Shown here: positions 43,489 through 52,879 of the stretch, one piece after another
How positions within the stretch are numbered: the stretch's first letter is position 1
Layout: the number at the start of each line of letters is the position of its first letter
Assembly: GCA_035253825.1 (NCBI GenBank)
Contig: DATFBM010000034.1
Span: forward strand, 43,757-107,756
Direction of reading: 5' to 3'
Source of the DNA: JACCTH01 sp035253825
GTDB taxonomy: Bacteria; Actinomycetota; Acidimicrobiia; Spongiisociales; ZC4RG35
Length of the DNA stretch: 64,000 nt
Program-made: the position numbers and the translations under genes
Notes under the pieces: generated by a model
The model's input: the letters and a program-made list of their open reading frames with translations, nothing else
Told to the model about the DNA's origin: nothing
The model's database searches: none

Positions 43489-45882
43489 CTACTTCTTGGT
43501 CAGGTCCTCGAAGACGTCCTCGAAGGACACGGCCTTGCGGCGACCTTCGGCGGCCTGGTCCTGGCTGCCGCGATTCCGGTCACGGTCTCCGCTGCGGTCG
43601 TCGCGCCGGGGACGGTCATCGCGGCGTGGGCGATCGTCGCGCCGGGGTCGATCTCCACCCCGATCGCGATCGTCACGCCGGGGTCGGTCGTCGCGGCGTT
43701 CGCTCGCGGGCTCAGACGAACCCGCGCCTTCCTTGCGCTCGAGCGGATTGACCAGACGCAAAGCCAGTTTGCCCTGCCGATCGATCTCCTCGAGCACCAC
43801 CGGGACTCGCTGGCCCAACTCGAGATAGTCCTCGACCCGATCCACCCGACGGGTGTCGTCGAGCTTGGAGATGTGGAGCAGGCCATCGCGCCCGGGCAGG
43901 ATGTTGACGAAAGCACCGAACTTGGTGATGTTGACAACCTCGCCGTCATACTCCTTGCCGAGCTCAGCTTCGGGCGGAAAGACGATGGCGTTGACTCTTT
44001 CCTTGGCCGCAGCCAGTGCCTCGCCGTCCGTGGATGCGATTCGAACCAGGCCGTAGCCGCCGTCCTCCTCGATCTCGATCGTGGCGCCGGTTTTTTCCTC
44101 GAGCTCGCGAATGACTTTGCCCTTGGGGCCGATGACCTCGCCGATCTTGTCCTTGGGGATCTGAATCGTCTCGATTCGAGGCGCGTTCTTGTTGAGTTCC
44201 GTGCGCGGTTCGGAGATCACACTGTTCATCGCCTCGAGAATGGTGAGACGAGCGGTTTTCGCCTGTTCCAAAGCCTGCGCCAGTACCTCGGAGGGAAGTC
44301 CCTGGAGCTTGGTGTCGAGTTGCAACGCGGTAATCACATTCGCCGTCCCGGCCACCTTGAAGTCCATATCGCCCAGAGCATCCTCGGCTCCGAGGATGTC
44401 GGTCAGGGTGATGTATTTGCCACCTCGCTCGATGAGGCCCATGGCGATCCCGGCCACCGCATCGGAGATGGGAACTCCGGCATCCATCAGCGAAAGCGAC
44501 GACGCGCAAACCGAGGCCATCGAGGTCGAGCCGTTGGACGACAGCACTTCGGAGACCAGACGGAGCGCGTAGGGGAACTCCTCTTCGTTGGGGATGACGG
44601 GAAGCAAAGCTCTCTCCGCCAGGGCGCCATGACCGATCTCCCGCCGGCGGGGTCCTCTCATCGGACCAGCCTCGCCCGTGGCGTAGGGCGGCATGTTGTA
44701 GTGGTGCATGTAGCGCTTTCCCTCTTCCGGAGAAAGGGTGTCGAGCATTTGCTCCATCTTCAACATCCCCAGGGTGGTGAGATTGAGCACCTGCGTCTCC
44801 CCTCGCTGGAAGAGACCAGAGCCATGGGCGCGGGAGACCACGCCGACTTCGACGCTCAATGGACGGAGGTCGGTGGGGCCGCGGCCATCGAGTCGGATTC
44901 CTTCGTCGACCACCCGGGCCCGCATCATGTCCTTCAGGACCGATTTGAACGCTCGTTTGAATGATTCGAGATCCTCTTCGCCTACCGCCAAGTCGGTCGC
45001 GGTGGCGGTTGCCGCATCGGTTTCGGCCTGGTTGCGTTCGGCCTTCCCGGCAATGCGGATGACCTGTTCCAGCCGAGGACGGGCAGAAGCCTCGACCCGC
45101 TGATAAAACTCGCTCGGGTAGTCGAGGGCCACGGGCCATTCGGTTTCCTTTCGCCCGGCTCGCTCGAGCAATTGGTTTTGCAGGTCGATGACCTCCGAGA
45201 TGGCGGCCTTGGCGATCTCGAGCCCGGCGGCGACGGTGGCCTCGTCGGATGCAGTATCTCCTGCCGCCACCAGGCGCAAACCGATTGGCGTTGCCGAAGC
45301 CTCGACCATGATGATGTCGATTTCCCCCGGGCGGTTGCGCCCTCCGGCCACAACCATCTCGAATACCGACTCGTCAAGGTCGTCATAAGTCGGGAAGGCG
45401 ATCCATTCGCCCCTCTTTAGAGCCAGCCTGACTCCCCCGAGCGGTCCTTCGAAGGGGATGCCGCTGATAGTGAGAGCGGCGGATGCGCCGTTGAGGGCGA
45501 CCACGTCGAAAAGGTTCTCTCCATCTACGGCCAAAGTGGTTGCGACGACATGCGTCTCACATCGAAAGTCGTCACGGAAGGACGGCCGCAGAGGGCGGTC
45601 GATGAGGCGGGCGGCAAGGGTGGCGTCTTCGGTGGGCCGACCCTCGCGGCGAAAGAACGAACCGGGAATCCGGCCTACGGCATACATCCGCTCTTCGATG
45701 TCGACGGTGAGGGGAAAGAAATCGATTCCCTCCCGCAGCGTCTTGTTGGCAGTTGCCGTGACCAGTATCTCGGTTTCGCCCAGGCGGGCGACGACGGCGC
45801 CGTCGGCTTGGCCGGCCAGCTTGCCGGTGGAAAAGGACAGGGTCTTACCCCCGACGGGACCGTTTACGGTGATTTCGGGCAC
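43489..45882 (-). CDS. pnp: polyribonucleotide nucleotidyltransferase (PNPase)
   Basis: 797 residues from the GTG at 45882, which has AGGAG at a good distance; a TTG one codon upstream has too short a spacing. Two RNase PH domains, a helical linker, a KH domain (GEVIGPKGKVIRELEEKTG) and an S1 domain (GKEYDGEVVNITKFGAFVNILPGRDGLLHIS). It degrades RNA phosphorolytically and in actinobacteria also makes 3' tails. After the S1 domain there is a run of Arg/Asp repeats (RRDDRPRRDD units, about 45 residues), and the end VSFEDVFEDLTKK. It follows rpsO as in most bacteria. Confidence 0.97.
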   Translation of the reverse strand: MPEITVNGPVGGKTLSFSTGKLAGQADGAVVARLGETEILVTATANKTLREGIDFFPLTVDIEERMYAVGRIPGSFFRREGRPTEDATLAARLIDRPLRPSFRDDFRCETHVVATTLAVDGENLFDVVALNGASAALTISGIPFEGPLGGVRLALKRGEWIAFPTYDDLDESVFEMVVAGGRNRPGEIDIIMVEASATPIGLRLVAAGDTASDEATVAAGLEIAKAAISEVIDLQNQLLERAGRKETEWPVALDYPSEFYQRVEASARPRLEQVIRIAGKAERNQAETDAATATATDLAVGEEDLESFKRAFKSVLKDMMRARVVDEGIRLDGRGPTDLRPLSVEVGVVSRAHGSGLFQRGETQVLNLTTLGMLKMEQMLDTLSPEEGKRYMHHYNMPPYATGEAGPMRGPRRREIGHGALAERALLPVIPNEEEFPYALRLVSEVLSSNGSTSMASVCASSLSLMDAGVPISDAVAGIAMGLIERGGKYITLTDILGAEDALGDMDFKVAGTANVITALQLDTKLQGLPSEVLAQALEQAKTARLTILEAMNSVISEPRTELNKNAPRIETIQIPKDKIGEVIGPKGKVIRELEEKTGATIEIEEDGGYGLVRIASTDGEALAAAKERVNAIVFPPEAELGKEYDGEVVNITKFGAFVNILPGRDGLLHISKLDDTRRVDRVEDYLELGQRVPVVLEEIDRQGKLALRLVNPLERKEGAGSSEPASERRDDRPRRDDRDRGGDRPRRDDRPRRDDRPRRDDRSGDRDRNRGSQDQAAEGRRKAVSFEDVFEDLTKK

Positions 45883-46011
45883 CAAGTGCTCCTTTGTCTG
45901 TTAGGAGCCGGCCCGTTACCAGTGGTGAGCGCTCGCAATCGGGCAAGCGTTCGCAACTAGCAACCGGCCTGGCTCGGCCTGTTCGATCCCCCCGATCCCG
46001 CTGTTGGACAG

Positions 46012-46269
46012 CTAGCGACGGAGACCGAGTTGGGCGACGATCTTGCGGTACCTCTCGACATCCCGATTCCTCAGGTAGTCGAGCAAGCGACGCCGTCTCC
46101 CGACCATCATCAATAGCCCCCTTCGACCGTGATGATCGCCCTTATGAAGGCGAAGATGCTCGGTCAGGTGGTTGATTCGTTCGGTCAGCAGGGCAACCTG
46201 CACTTCGGGCGAACCGGTGTCGCCGTCGTGGTGGCCGAATTCGGTGACTATCTGTTGAGTGGTCTTCAT
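46012..46269 (-). CDS. rpsO: 30S ribosomal protein S15
   Basis: 85 residues from the ATG at 46269 (MKTTQQIVTEFGHHDGDTGSPEVQVALLTERI), matching S15 start and length; the open frame to 46311 would overlap ribF. HLRLHKGDHHGRRGLLMMVGRRRRLLDYL is the RNA-binding centre. It lies between ribF (7 bp) and pnp (129 bp), the usual order. The gap to pnp contains no clear terminator or tRNA. Confidence 0.97.
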   Translation of the reverse strand: MKTTQQIVTEFGHHDGDTGSPEVQVALLTERINHLTEHLRLHKGDHHGRRGLLMMVGRRRRLLDYLRNRDVERYRKIVAQLGLRR

Positions 46270-46276
46270 GAACGCG

Positions 46277-47230
46277 CTAAACCTGCGTGTCGTGGGGAAC
46301 GGGACCCACATTAGCAGCCTCGAAAATTTGGCGGGCCGCCTCGACGTCGGCTGAGATCTGGCGTATGAGCGCCGGAACCCCTTCGAAGTGGATCTCGGCG
46401 CGAATTCGGCTGAGGAATCTCAAGGCCATTGAATGGCCGTAGGCGTCTCCCGTCCAGTCGAGGAGGTGAGCCTCGACTTTTCGCTCCTTGCCAGCAAATG
46501 TCGGGCGAACTCCGATATTGACCACGGACCGATGAATTTCCTCACCAATCAACGCCCAGGCGGCATACACGCCATCGGCGGGTAGCTGAAGTTCGGAGGC
46601 GACAGCCAAGTTGGCGGTGGGGAAGCCAATTTGACTTCCGCGACGATCCCCAACGACCACTCTGCCCCTGAGCTCGTAAGGTCGGGCAAGCATTTCGGCG
46701 GCCTCCTCCACCCGACCGGACCCGAGTGCGGTGCGAATCCTGGTTGACGAAATCACGCCGTCGCCGGCTCCAACCATGTCCAGGACTTCGACTTCGAAAC
46801 CCAGCTCTGGTCCCGCCTTGACCAGCAAATCGGCATCCCCACCCCGATCGCGACCGAACCGAAAATCGGCTCCGATCACCACTCGCTTCGCCATCAGGGC
46901 GTCTGCCAGAACACGCTGACAGAACTCTTCGGCGGTGAGCTCGCGGATGTCGGGGAAATTGAGGACGCCGACAAGCTGCACTCCCAATCCCCGAAACTGC
47001 TCGAGCCGTTGATCGAGATCGGTCAGCATCTTGGGGGCACGATTCGGAGCGAGGATGGCAAGCGGATGGGGATCGAAGGTCAGCACGGCGGAGTCAAGCT
47101 CGCCCGAATGGGCTATCAGATTGGCGATGACCTGGCGATGGCCACGATGGACGCCGTCGAAGACCCCAATGGTGACGGCACTGGGTCCCGACACCTCCCA
47201 TTCATAGGGATGGCCGCGGAGGACGATCAC
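46277..47230 (-). CDS. ribF: bifunctional riboflavin kinase/FAD synthetase
   Basis: 317 residues. N-terminal adenylyltransferase: VTIGVFDGVHRGH (HxGH-type nucleotide-binding), VLTFDPHPLAILAP and IGADFRFGRDRGGD. C-terminal riboflavin kinase: VVVGDRRGSQIGFPTANLAVASELQLPADGVYAAW and VVNIGVRPTF. It makes FMN and FAD. Start overlaps the truB stop (ATGA at 47227-47230). Confidence 0.97.
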   Translation of the reverse strand: MIVLRGHPYEWEVSGPSAVTIGVFDGVHRGHRQVIANLIAHSGELDSAVLTFDPHPLAILAPNRAPKMLTDLDQRLEQFRGLGVQLVGVLNFPDIRELTAEEFCQRVLADALMAKRVVIGADFRFGRDRGGDADLLVKAGPELGFEVEVLDMVGAGDGVISSTRIRTALGSGRVEEAAEMLARPYELRGRVVVGDRRGSQIGFPTANLAVASELQLPADGVYAAWALIGEEIHRSVVNIGVRPTFAGKERKVEAHLLDWTGDAYGHSMALRFLSRIRAEIHFEGVPALIRQISADVEAARQIFEAANVGPVPHDTQV

Positions 47231-48096
47231 GCCAGCACAACCTCGGCCACCGCCTCACGCCCCCGTTGGCGATAGACCGCCAGCAGACGGTCCTCATCGT
47301 CGACCACCGCCCAATGGCCGTCGCGGGATGAGGGCGAAGGAAGCCGACGGCCGTGACGAACCGCGATCGCCTCCTCTTCGGAAGCTCGCCACTCTTCGAG
47401 CCCGGAAACAGCCTCGACCGGATCGCGCAGATGGCTGGCCCATGAAGGGAGATTCTCGATAGTGATGGCGCGACGGAGGTCAAAGACCCCGACCCGGGTT
47501 CGACGCAGCGCCAGCAAGTGGGCGCGGCCGCCGAGCGAGCGAGCGATGTCATCGGCCAGAGTTCGGACGTACGTTCCTTTCGAGCAGACGACGTGCAACT
47601 CGGCTCTCGGGAATTCGCCCGGGAAGAACTCGTTCAGTTCGAGCTGCCGAATCGTGACCCGACGGGGCTGGCGATCTACTTCGGCGCCACTGCGAGCGAT
47701 TTCATAGAGGCGTTTTCCCTTGTACTTGAGTGCTGAGACCATCGGAGGAACCTGCTCGATCTCCCCCCGAAAAGCCACGAGGGCATCCTCGAGCCCTTGC
47801 CGATCAAATCGCATAGGTGCGCGGGCGGTCTCCGTACCGTCGGCATCGAGCGTCTCGGTGGCGACGCCGAACTGAACCAACGCCAAGTACTCCTTCTCTT
47901 GCTCCTGCACATATCGAATCAGTCGCGTAGCCCGTCCCAACGCCAGAACTACTACTCCGGTCGCCATGGGGTCGAGAGTGCCGGCATGTCCGATCTTGCG
48001 GATCCCCGTGACCCTCCGGGCCTTCGCCACCACATCGTGGGAGGTGATGCCTGGAGGCTTGTCGACCACTAACAAGCCGACGGCTGGTTCGCTCAT
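47227..48096 (-). CDS. truB: tRNA pseudouridine(55) synthase TruB
   Basis: 289 residues from the ATG at 48096 (SEPAVGLLVVDKPPGITSHDVV). Catalytic Asp in HAGTLDPMATGVVV; further motifs KEYLALVQFGVATETLDADG, QVPPMVSALKYKGKRLYEIAR and CSKGTYVRTLADDIA. It forms the T-loop pseudouridine of tRNA. C-terminal PUA-like tail from about residue 230. A longer frame is open upstream, but it would overlap nrnA. Confidence 0.97.
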   Translation of the reverse strand: MSEPAVGLLVVDKPPGITSHDVVAKARRVTGIRKIGHAGTLDPMATGVVVLALGRATRLIRYVQEQEKEYLALVQFGVATETLDADGTETARAPMRFDRQGLEDALVAFRGEIEQVPPMVSALKYKGKRLYEIARSGAEVDRQPRRVTIRQLELNEFFPGEFPRAELHVVCSKGTYVRTLADDIARSLGGRAHLLALRRTRVGVFDLRRAITIENLPSWASHLRDPVEAVSGLEEWRASEEEAIAVRHGRRLPSPSSRDGHWAVVDDEDRLLAVYRQRGREAVAEVVLA

Positions 48097-49070
48097 GGAC
48101 GGCCTTTGAGCAACCCCACCACCACGCGTACGACATCTTCGGGGGCGCCATCGAAAGTAAACCCGGCGGCGTTGTGGTGACCGCCTCCTCCGAGAGCAGC
48201 CGCCACCGCTCCGACGTCGACCTGCCCCCGGCTGCGAAGACTGCCCTTGAAGACCCCGGGTGCATGCTCTTTGAGCATCATCGCCGCATTTGCCTCGATC
48301 GGGAGACGGACCAGGTCGATCAACGAGTCCGTGTCGGCCAGCCCAATACCTGCTGCCTTCAGATCGGATTGATAGAGCGCCGACCAGACCAATCCCACCT
48401 CCTCTATCAATTGCGCCCGGGACAGGACCACAGCCGCCACCGGCAGGTATCCGAAGGCGGTCTCTTCGTAGACGTGCTGTCCGATTTCCTCTGGACGCGC
48501 TCCCAATTCGACCAGCCGGGCCGCCAATCGCAGAGTGGCCGGGCTGGTGTTGGAGTACTGGAAACGACCGGTGTCGGTGACGAGACCGGTGAGGAAACAC
48601 GTGGCCACCCGGGCATCGATCTTCCAACCGACTTCCTCCACCAGGTCGAAGGCGATTTCGGCGGTGGCGGCGGCGGTGGGATCGATCAGGTTGATGTGAC
48701 CGAAGCCGCCGGAGCCGGCAGCGTGATGGTCCAAGACGATCAGGTTCCGGGCGGCACTGGCATGGGGGGCGAGATCGCCCAAGCGCTCGAGGTTGCCGCT
48801 ATCGAAGGTGACCATCACCTCTGGAGATTCCGGGATCGCGGTGGGGGGAATGAGGAGCTCGGTAGGCAGGAAGCGATAAGAAGGCCCCAGTTCGAAAGGG
48901 GGCCCGAACGTGGGAAGGACGACCTTTCCCGCCTGCTTGGCGGCCAGGGCCACCCCCAGCATGCTGCCGAGTGCGTCGCCATCGGGCCCGAGGTGACAGG
49001 TCATGGCGATCTCGGGAGCCTCTCCCAGAACACGTGCCGCCGCGGCAAGGGCTTTTGGGTCAACTGTCAT
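48093..49070 (-). CDS. nrnA: DHH/DHHA1 family bifunctional oligoribonuclease/PAP phosphatase
   Basis: 325 residues from the ATG at 49070, which overlaps rbfA by 11 bases. Motif I HLGPDGDALGS, the DHH motif VLDHHAAGSGGFGHINLID, motif with TDTGRFQYSNT, and the DHHA1 end GGGGHHNAAGF. It degrades nano-RNAs and dephosphorylates pAp. Standard place between rbfA and truB. Confidence 0.93.
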   Translation of the reverse strand: MTVDPKALAAAARVLGEAPEIAMTCHLGPDGDALGSMLGVALAAKQAGKVVLPTFGPPFELGPSYRFLPTELLIPPTAIPESPEVMVTFDSGNLERLGDLAPHASAARNLIVLDHHAAGSGGFGHINLIDPTAAATAEIAFDLVEEVGWKIDARVATCFLTGLVTDTGRFQYSNTSPATLRLAARLVELGARPEEIGQHVYEETAFGYLPVAAVVLSRAQLIEEVGLVWSALYQSDLKAAGIGLADTDSLIDLVRLPIEANAAMMLKEHAPGVFKGSLRSRGQVDVGAVAAALGGGGHHNAAGFTFDGAPEDVVRVVVGLLKGRP

Positions 49071-49413
49071 GCTGTTCCAACTCGCGTAGAAGGGCATCGA
49101 TCCGCTCGCCTTGAAGCACACCCTGATCCTGGCGAAACTCGAGGGTGGGGGTGTACTTGGTGTGGATCTGACGTCCCATCGCCGCCCGCAGCCTCGGGGC
49201 GGCCGCGGTCAAGCCCCTGATGGTCTCGTCGAGGTGATCCTGATCGAGGGCGGAGACATACACGATTGCTCTACGCATATCCGGGGCGACCTCCACTCCA
49301 GTAATCGTCACCATTCCGAGACGCGGGTCGGCCAGCTCTTCCACTTCCTCGGCCAGCACCTCCCGAATGATCGCGTTGATCCGGCGGGTGCGGGGAAACG
49401 ACGGCTTGCTCAT
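49060..49413 (-). CDS. rbfA: 30S ribosome-binding factor A
   Basis: 117 residues from the ATG at 49413 (SKPSFPRTRRINAIIREVLAEEVEELADPRLGMVTITGVEV). KH-like fold, the VYVSALDQDH strand and AAPRLRAAMGRQIHTKYTPTLEFRQD end. It helps mature the 16S rRNA 5' end. Follows the DUF503 gene by 2 bp. Confidence 0.96.
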   Translation of the reverse strand: MSKPSFPRTRRINAIIREVLAEEVEELADPRLGMVTITGVEVAPDMRRAIVYVSALDQDHLDETIRGLTAAAPRLRAAMGRQIHTKYTPTLEFRQDQGVLQGERIDALLRELEQHDS

Positions 49414-49415
49414 GG

Positions 49416-49703
49416 CTAGTCCTCCGAGTAGTAGACGGCCACCTCGCACACCTCGACCTCGAGGTTGTCCTCAACGTAGCGCCGCACCCTCTCAATTTGA
49501 GACTCGAGCCGGGCGCCGTCGGCCGCCACGAGAGCTACTCCGACGACCGAACGCTGCCAAGCGTTCTGATATCCAACCTCGGCCACGCTCACCGAGAGGC
49601 GACGTCGCAGACCCTCCGTGATAGGACGGAGAACAGCGCGCTTTTCCTTGAGCGATCCGCAATTGGGGAGAAATAGCTCGAAACGAAGGGCAGCAGCCCG
49701 CAT
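49416..49703 (-). CDS. DUF503 (YlxP-like) family protein
   Basis: 95 residues. The family's start ALRFELFLPNCGSLKEKRAVLRPI is present, then VAEVGYQNAWQRSVVGVALVAADG and EVEVCEVAVYYSED. Seated between infB and rbfA as in many Gram-positive bacteria. Role unknown, presumed in ribosome maturation by context. The start overlaps the infB stop by one base. Confidence 0.9.
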   Translation of the reverse strand: MRAAALRFELFLPNCGSLKEKRAVLRPITEGLRRRLSVSVAEVGYQNAWQRSVVGVALVAADGARLESQIERVRRYVEDNLEVEVCEVAVYYSED

Positions 49704-51691
49704 CAGGTGCGGGCGACTTCCTCAATCTGGTAGGCCTCGATCGTGTCGCCCTCTTTGACGTCGTTGAATCCGGCGAGGCCGATTCCGCATTCGAATCCGG
49801 CCGCTACCGACCTGACATCGTCTTTGAATCGCCGCAGGGAGCCAATCACGCCGTCGAAGACAACAACGCCGTCGCGCAAGAGCCGGGCCTTGGAATTGCG
49901 AACGATCTCGCCCTCGGTGACGTAACAACCGGCCACTGTTCCCATGCGCGGCACCTTGAACAGGGCCCGGACCTCCGCGGTTCCCAGAATTACCTCGACC
50001 TCATCCGGAGCCAGCCGGCCCACCAGCATCGCTTCGATGTCTTCGAGGAGCTCGTAGATGATGCCGTACGTTCGGATCTCGATCGCCTTTTCTTCGGCCA
50101 ATCGGCGGGTCTTGCCGTCGGGGCGGACGTTGAACCCGATGATCACGGCCTCCGTCACCTCAGCGAGCTTGACGTCGTTCTCGTTGATGCCACCGATAGC
50201 CCCATGCATGATCTCGATCCGGCCGCCTTCGCGGGTGATCTTCCCGAGCGATTCCCGTAGGGCCTCCAGGGAGCCATGGGCGTCTACTTTGAGAATGACA
50301 CGGAGTTCGGCTTCGTCGGCTCGGAGTTGTTCAAGAAGGTTGGCGAGCCTTTCGCGGGCCGTCGCCGGGGTATTCAACGTTGCGTCGCGGTCCGCGTCGG
50401 CCCGCTGCTGGGCCCTTGAGCGCGCTTCTTTCTCATTGCCCAATACTTCGAACGCATCGCCGGCGGTGGGTATCTCGTCCCAGCCCATGATCAGGACCGG
50501 TGTTGAGGGACCCGCCTCTTTCTGACGATTGCCACTCCAATCCAGCATCGCCCGCACCCGGCCCGCGGTGGGGCCAGCCACGAATGAGTCCCCGGTATGG
50601 AGAGTTCCCCGCTGGACGATCACCGTCGCCGTCGGCCCCATGCCTGGGTCGAGTTGTGACTCGATCACGACCCCAGATGCAGCCGGCTTGGGATTGGCGC
50701 GGAAGTTCTCCAACTGGGCGATGAGATCGATCAATTCGAGGAGGTGGTCGACTCCCTGGCCGGTTACAGCCGACACCTCAACAACTGGAACGTCGCCGCC
50801 GAGGTCTTCGGTGATCACCTCGTGTTCGGTCAGCATGGTCCGGACCCGAAGCGGATCCGCTTCGGGGAGGTCAACCTTGTTGACGGCGACGATCATCTTG
50901 ACGCCGGCGGCGCGGGTGTGGCTGATCGCCTCGATGGTCTGGGGCATCACTCCGTCGTTGGCGGCTACCACTAGGACCACGATGTCGGTGATCTCGGCCC
51001 CGCGGGCACGCAGGGCGGTGAAGGCTTCGTGGCCCGGCGTATCGATGAAAGTGATCAGCCGGTCGCCGACCTGGACCTGATATGCCCCGATGTGCTGGGT
51101 GATGCCTCCCTGTTCCCCGGCGACGACGTTGCTCTTGCGAATGGTGTCGAGCAGCGTGGTCTTGCCGTGGTCGACGTGTCCCATGATGGTGACCACGGGC
51201 GGCCGCGGTGACAGCTCAGACTCCGCATCGTCAAAGGCAGGCCGGGGTGTGACCTTGGGTGCGGGAGGTGGAGGAGCTTCCACCTCGACGATGGCGGCAA
51301 ACTGCTCGGCGACCGACTCGAGATGCTCGGCGGGCATCGGTGCCCCGGCCCCGACCAGGACCCCCCGACCCATAAGGGCCTTCACCAATTCGGCCGGTGA
51401 CTCGCCCAGCGCCTCCGCCACCTGTGCCACGCTGGGGTTGGCGGGGACGGAGACCAACCGAATCTCGCGGGGGGGTTCTGAGGGCTCAGGCTCTGGCTGC
51501 GGCTCCGGTTCGGGCTCGGCTGCCGGGGCATTGGCTTCGCCGACAGCCAGCCGAACCAGATCGGCATCGGTCTCCTCGATGCTCGAGGAGGCTGTCTTGG
51601 CTTCGATCCCTAATTCATGCGCCTGGTCGAGGACCTCTTTGGATTCGAGGCCGAGCTCGCGGGCCAGCTCGTAGATACGAAGCTTCGCCAC
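49703..51691 (-). CDS. infB: translation initiation factor IF-2
   Basis: 662 residues. G-domain motifs GHVDHGKTT (G1), GGITQHIGAYQV (G2), DTPGHEAF (G3), NKVD (G4) and SAVTGQG (G5), followed by the C-terminal fMet-tRNA binding domains. The N terminus is short for an actinobacterium, with a Pro-Glu repeat (PEPEPQPEPEPSEPP) in place of the long basic/Ala-rich region of streptomycetes. One base between its start and the nusA stop. Confidence 0.97.
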   Translation of the reverse strand: MAKLRIYELARELGLESKEVLDQAHELGIEAKTASSSIEETDADLVRLAVGEANAPAAEPEPEPQPEPEPSEPPREIRLVSVPANPSVAQVAEALGESPAELVKALMGRGVLVGAGAPMPAEHLESVAEQFAAIVEVEAPPPPAPKVTPRPAFDDAESELSPRPPVVTIMGHVDHGKTTLLDTIRKSNVVAGEQGGITQHIGAYQVQVGDRLITFIDTPGHEAFTALRARGAEITDIVVLVVAANDGVMPQTIEAISHTRAAGVKMIVAVNKVDLPEADPLRVRTMLTEHEVITEDLGGDVPVVEVSAVTGQGVDHLLELIDLIAQLENFRANPKPAASGVVIESQLDPGMGPTATVIVQRGTLHTGDSFVAGPTAGRVRAMLDWSGNRQKEAGPSTPVLIMGWDEIPTAGDAFEVLGNEKEARSRAQQRADADRDATLNTPATARERLANLLEQLRADEAELRVILKVDAHGSLEALRESLGKITREGGRIEIMHGAIGGINENDVKLAEVTEAVIIGFNVRPDGKTRRLAEEKAIEIRTYGIIYELLEDIEAMLVGRLAPDEVEVILGTAEVRALFKVPRMGTVAGCYVTEGEIVRNSKARLLRDGVVVFDGVIGSLRRFKDDVRSVAAGFECGIGLAGFNDVKEGDTIEAYQIEEVART

Positions 51692-52879
51692 CTACTGGAC
51701 CCTTTCGGTGGTCTCTGAATCGTCTGCCGGCGTTGCTTCGTCCACCCCCGCTGCGTCCGGCTCTTCGTCCACCCCCGCTGCGTCCGGCTCTTCGTCCATC
51801 GCATCGGCCACCGCTTCGACCGGGGTGGGTTCCTCGGCGGCCTCGGGAGCGGGTTCCTCGGCCGGTTCCGTGGTCATCTCGGCAGGGGTGTCTTCGATCG
51901 GCTCCTCCATCGGAGGGCGGTCGGAACGGATGTCGACTTTGAACCCCGAGAGCCGGGCGGCAAGGCGCGCGTTCTGACCCTCCTTGCCGATAGCCAGAGA
52001 AAGCTGGTGATCGCTGACGATGACTTCGGCCACCTTGTTCTCTTCGTCGACCTTGACCTCTTTCACCTTCGCCGGACCGAGTGCCTCGGCGATGAACTGG
52101 CTGGTGTTCTCTCGCCACTGGACAACGTCGACCTTCTCTCCCCGTAGCTCGTTGACAACCTGGCGGACACGGGAGCCGCGCGCGCCCACGCAGGCACCCT
52201 TGGGGTCGACATTGGGATCATGGGAGATCACTGCGATCTTCGTGCGGTGACCCGGCTCGCGGGCGATGGCCACGATTTCGACGGTTCCATCAGCCAGCTC
52301 GGGCACTTCGAGCTCGAGTAACCGGCGGACCAGGTCGGGGTGGCTGCGACTAACAACGATCTGAGGCCCCTTGGTCTCGTTGCGAACCTCGAGAATCAAT
52401 GCCTTCACTCGGTTTCCGCGGTCGAGCCGCTCGTAGGGAATCCGCTCCGATCCGGGAAGGATTGCCTCGGCATCGCCCAGATCGAGGATTGTGAAGCGGC
52501 CATCGACTTGCTGGACGATGGCGGTGACGAGGTCACCTTCGCGACCGGCGTACACGTCGAAGACTTGCTCCCGCTTCGCATCTCGAAGCTTCTGCTGGAT
52601 CACCTGTTTGGCAGTCTGGGCGGCAATCCGTCCGAAGTCGGCAGGAGTGTCCTCCCATTCCCGGGTGACGTTGCCATCGTCGTCGAGCTCCTGGGCATAG
52701 ACGGTGATGTCGCCATCGTCGGCGTCAATCGTGACCCGGGCTTCCTCGGCGGCGCCCGGGCTCCGCTTGTACGCGGAGACGAGGGCGTTGGCAATGGCGT
52801 CGAGAATTGTGTCGACCGACACGCCGCGCTCGCGAGCCAGCAGATCGAGCGCCTCCAAGACTTGGGCGTCGATCTTCAT
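51692..52879 (-). CDS. nusA: transcription termination/antitermination protein NusA
   Basis: 395 residues. N-terminal RNA-polymerase-binding domain (MKIDAQVLEALDLLARERGVS), the S1 domain (REQVFDVYAGREGDLVTAIVQQVDGRFTILDLG) and two KH domains (VDPKGACVGARGSRV, and KVAEVIVSDHQLSLAIGKEGQNARLAARLSGFKVDI). No C-terminal acidic-repeat pair as in Escherichia coli; instead an Asp/Glu/Ala/Pro-rich tail, partly made by a 27-bp tandem repeat. Overlaps rimP by four bases. Confidence 0.97.
   Translation of the reverse strand: MKIDAQVLEALDLLARERGVSVDTILDAIANALVSAYKRSPGAAEEARVTIDADDGDITVYAQELDDDGNVTREWEDTPADFGRIAAQTAKQVIQQKLRDAKREQVFDVYAGREGDLVTAIVQQVDGRFTILDLGDAEAILPGSERIPYERLDRGNRVKALILEVRNETKGPQIVVSRSHPDLVRRLLELEVPELADGTVEIVAIAREPGHRTKIAVISHDPNVDPKGACVGARGSRVRQVVNELRGEKVDVVQWRENTSQFIAEALGPAKVKEVKVDEENKVAEVIVSDHQLSLAIGKEGQNARLAARLSGFKVDIRSDRPPMEEPIEDTPAEMTTEPAEEPAPEAAEEPTPVEAVADAMDEEPDAAGVDEEPDAAGVDEATPADDSETTERVQ
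51736..51798. repeat. 27-bp tandem repeat in the nusA 3' end
   Basis: Two perfect copies of a 27-base unit (51736-51762, 51763-51789) and a partial third (51790-51798). In the protein it gives two DEEPDAAGV units in the acidic tail. Length variation between strains is likely here. Confidence 0.85.

Noticed and set aside
45895..46011. tRNA-like GTTCGATCC in the rpsO-pnp gap
   Set aside because: The flanking bases cannot form a T-stem, and no acceptor or anticodon arm is present.
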